Below are positions 62,501-64,000 of a DNA stretch of 64,000 bases, piece by piece. The stretch spans positions 2,790,001-2,854,000 of the forward strand of contig CADCXC010000037.1 in NCBI GenBank assembly GCA_902806595.1, written 5' to 3'. The position numbers and the translations under genes are program-made. How positions within the stretch are numbered: position 1 is the first letter of the stretch; every line of letters begins with the position of its first letter. Origin of the DNA: Pyrenopolyporus hunteri (lineage: Eukaryota > Ascomycota > Sordariomycetes > Xylariales > Hypoxylaceae). The notes below the pieces were generated by a model. The model did not search any database and was not told the origin of the DNA. It saw nothing but the letters and a program-made list of their open reading frames with translations.

Positions 62501-64000
62501 CAGCAAAGGCGTGCTAGGCCAAAAGTCAATTAGTTGGCTGAGAATGGGCGGTTTTCTTGGCAAAGGGGGGTAGATCCTGAGAGTACCCCCTTGGGTGGCT
62601 TGGTACGAACTTGACCTTGTCGGGAAGGTTGACAGGGGTCGGACTGTCGATAAAAGAGGAGAAGACGCGTAAGCCAGTGCGAAGGTTTGTCCCCTTTCTG
62701 TACCTTCTGTACCTTCTGCACTTCCTGTACACCCTTCTCGGCCAATGGACCGCAAACGTCCTAAGACCGAGAGCGACATGGTCCGAACGAATCAGAGCAC
62801 GCCGGTATCGATGAGCCTACACGTTACTACCTACAGCACAGGTCACTAGAGATTATTCGAGGGTCACTAAGTACCTACCTAGGTATGTAGGTCCAGTAGG
62901 TAACGACTTATCAAACCGGTCGTGCTCGTTACCTACTAGCAACCCGTCCTGTCCTGCAAGAGATGAGGGGGACAGCGCCTTTCTGCATTCGAGGATGACG
63001 ACGCCAGCTACACGCAAAGGCTTGGGGATCGTCCAATAGACCTCTCGCTAAGGGCGTCTAGTAGACCGCAGGCGGCCCTTGGCTTGCGATGGATGATGAC
63101 GATGTCAGAATCGTCAAGACCACGGTGGACCATCCCTTCGATAGAAAACAGACATGGCGGTTATGGGACACATTGGACACATCGTCAACGGATCACGGTT
63201 GGCTGTCAATCCCCAGAAATTGCCAGATAATACTCGAGAACTCAAACCCACACCCCACCCCCCAGGTCAACCACCGCGGTGTAGCATATGTGCACACATC
63301 AAATACATGCATCAGATCTGAATGGTCTTGTTTGGAAAATGCAGCCGGGACGTGAAAGCCCTAGTCCTACTGTGCCATGTTGCGAGTACTCGCGGTTTCG
63401 TGTTGTCCACCGCGGAGTCCCGGTGATCGGAAGGCAGATGGGGAAGTATAGAATACATGAACGTGCCATACGCTGTATCCCGCGACTACATACATGTATG
63501 TAGTAACGGCTACAATTGTTCGACCGACGAGGGGGGCCACGGAAAGTCTCCGGCAGAATAAAGAGACACTTCCACTGCTGGATACACTAGATAGAACCAT
63601 CGGTTCTACGGCACCACGGCAATGTTGTTCCAGCATTCCTTACTGCCAGTAGGTGGTAGCATGTGTATGTGTGTGTCTATATGCAGTGTCTATGTATGTA
63701 GTGTATGCGGTGTCAGTCGTATGTGTGTATTGCGCTCAGGTATGCAAACATATGTGTTCTCTTTGCGAATGAGTTGTTGCTTGGTAGCCGAATGTGATGG
63801 GCACATATGTACGAGAGCCTATACGAGAGGCCGTAATATCGAATACCACATGTGTCAGAAGCGAGATCCCCGGCAAAGCGACTCGCCCAAAGGTCGACTC
63901 AAGCTCGATGTTCGAAATGTAGGCATGTATTGCCCGTACATAACATACATAACACGTATAACACGCATAACATACATGTGTAATAAGTAGTACTGGTGTG
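62501..64000. other. gene-free right end
   Basis: Presumed promoter of the bZIP gene, then non-coding DNA with CCTAGGTA motifs (62875-62900) and TG-rich tracts (63660-63730). No gene seen. Confidence 0.6.

Noticed and set aside
1..64000. CRISPR arrays, prokaryotic operons, prophage
   Set aside because: No regular repeat-spacer structure; introns and gene families are fungal.

Overview
The window is nuclear DNA of a filamentous ascomycete (Pezizomycotina, most likely a Sordariomycete). The evidence is short GT-AG introns (54-229 nt) with CTAAC/CTGAC/CTAAT branch sites, several typical fungal gene families (AA9 LPMO, Zn2Cys6 factor, MeaB-like bZIP, SNG1/DUF3533), a nuclear tRNA-Asp with a small intron, and a long terminal repeat retroelement destroyed by repeat-induced point mutation (RIP). 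The class is inference; no taxonomic marker was searched.

Layout. Positions 1-19.5 kb hold no gene I can support. This part is rich in short T/A/G/G-C/C/T/A motifs and microsatellites. A pyrimidine-rich, TATA-led stretch at about 7.2-9.4 kb looks transcribed and contains a 24-codon ORF behind a possible 5'UTR intron. From 19.5 to 36.6 kb all genes lie on the + strand: a mitochondrial phosphate carrier with an unusual N-terminal extension, a TCF25/Rqc1 homologue, the copper chaperone Atx1, tRNA-Asp(GTC), a secreted AA9 LPMO, a Zn2Cys6 transcription factor, and a peroxisomal-type SCPx thiolase with a 10-nt exon. From 37.3 to 44.3 kb lies a 7.0 kb LTR retroelement with a 5-bp target duplication, RIP-mutated until nearly every remaining C is in CpG. 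From 44.5 to 62.2 kb follow a secreted cyanophycinase-like S51 protein (-), an MFS alpha-glucoside-type transporter (+), a CorA-like membrane protein (+), an FAD-dependent DAO-type oxidoreductase (-), an SNG1/DUF3533 membrane protein (-) and a MeaB-like bZIP factor (-). The last 1.2 kb is gene-free.

How the genes relate. This is not an obvious biosynthetic cluster. Housekeeping genes (carrier, TCF25, Atx1, tRNA) sit beside accessory genes: an LPMO with an adjacent Zn2Cys6 regulator, and a secreted peptidase-like protein, transporter and oxidoreductase next to the RIP island. The left part and the RIP island look like gene-poor accessory compartments. Exon models were built by hand: every coding gene gives an in-frame protein with GT-AG junctions. 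The only doubtful junction is one intron of the SNG1-like gene.
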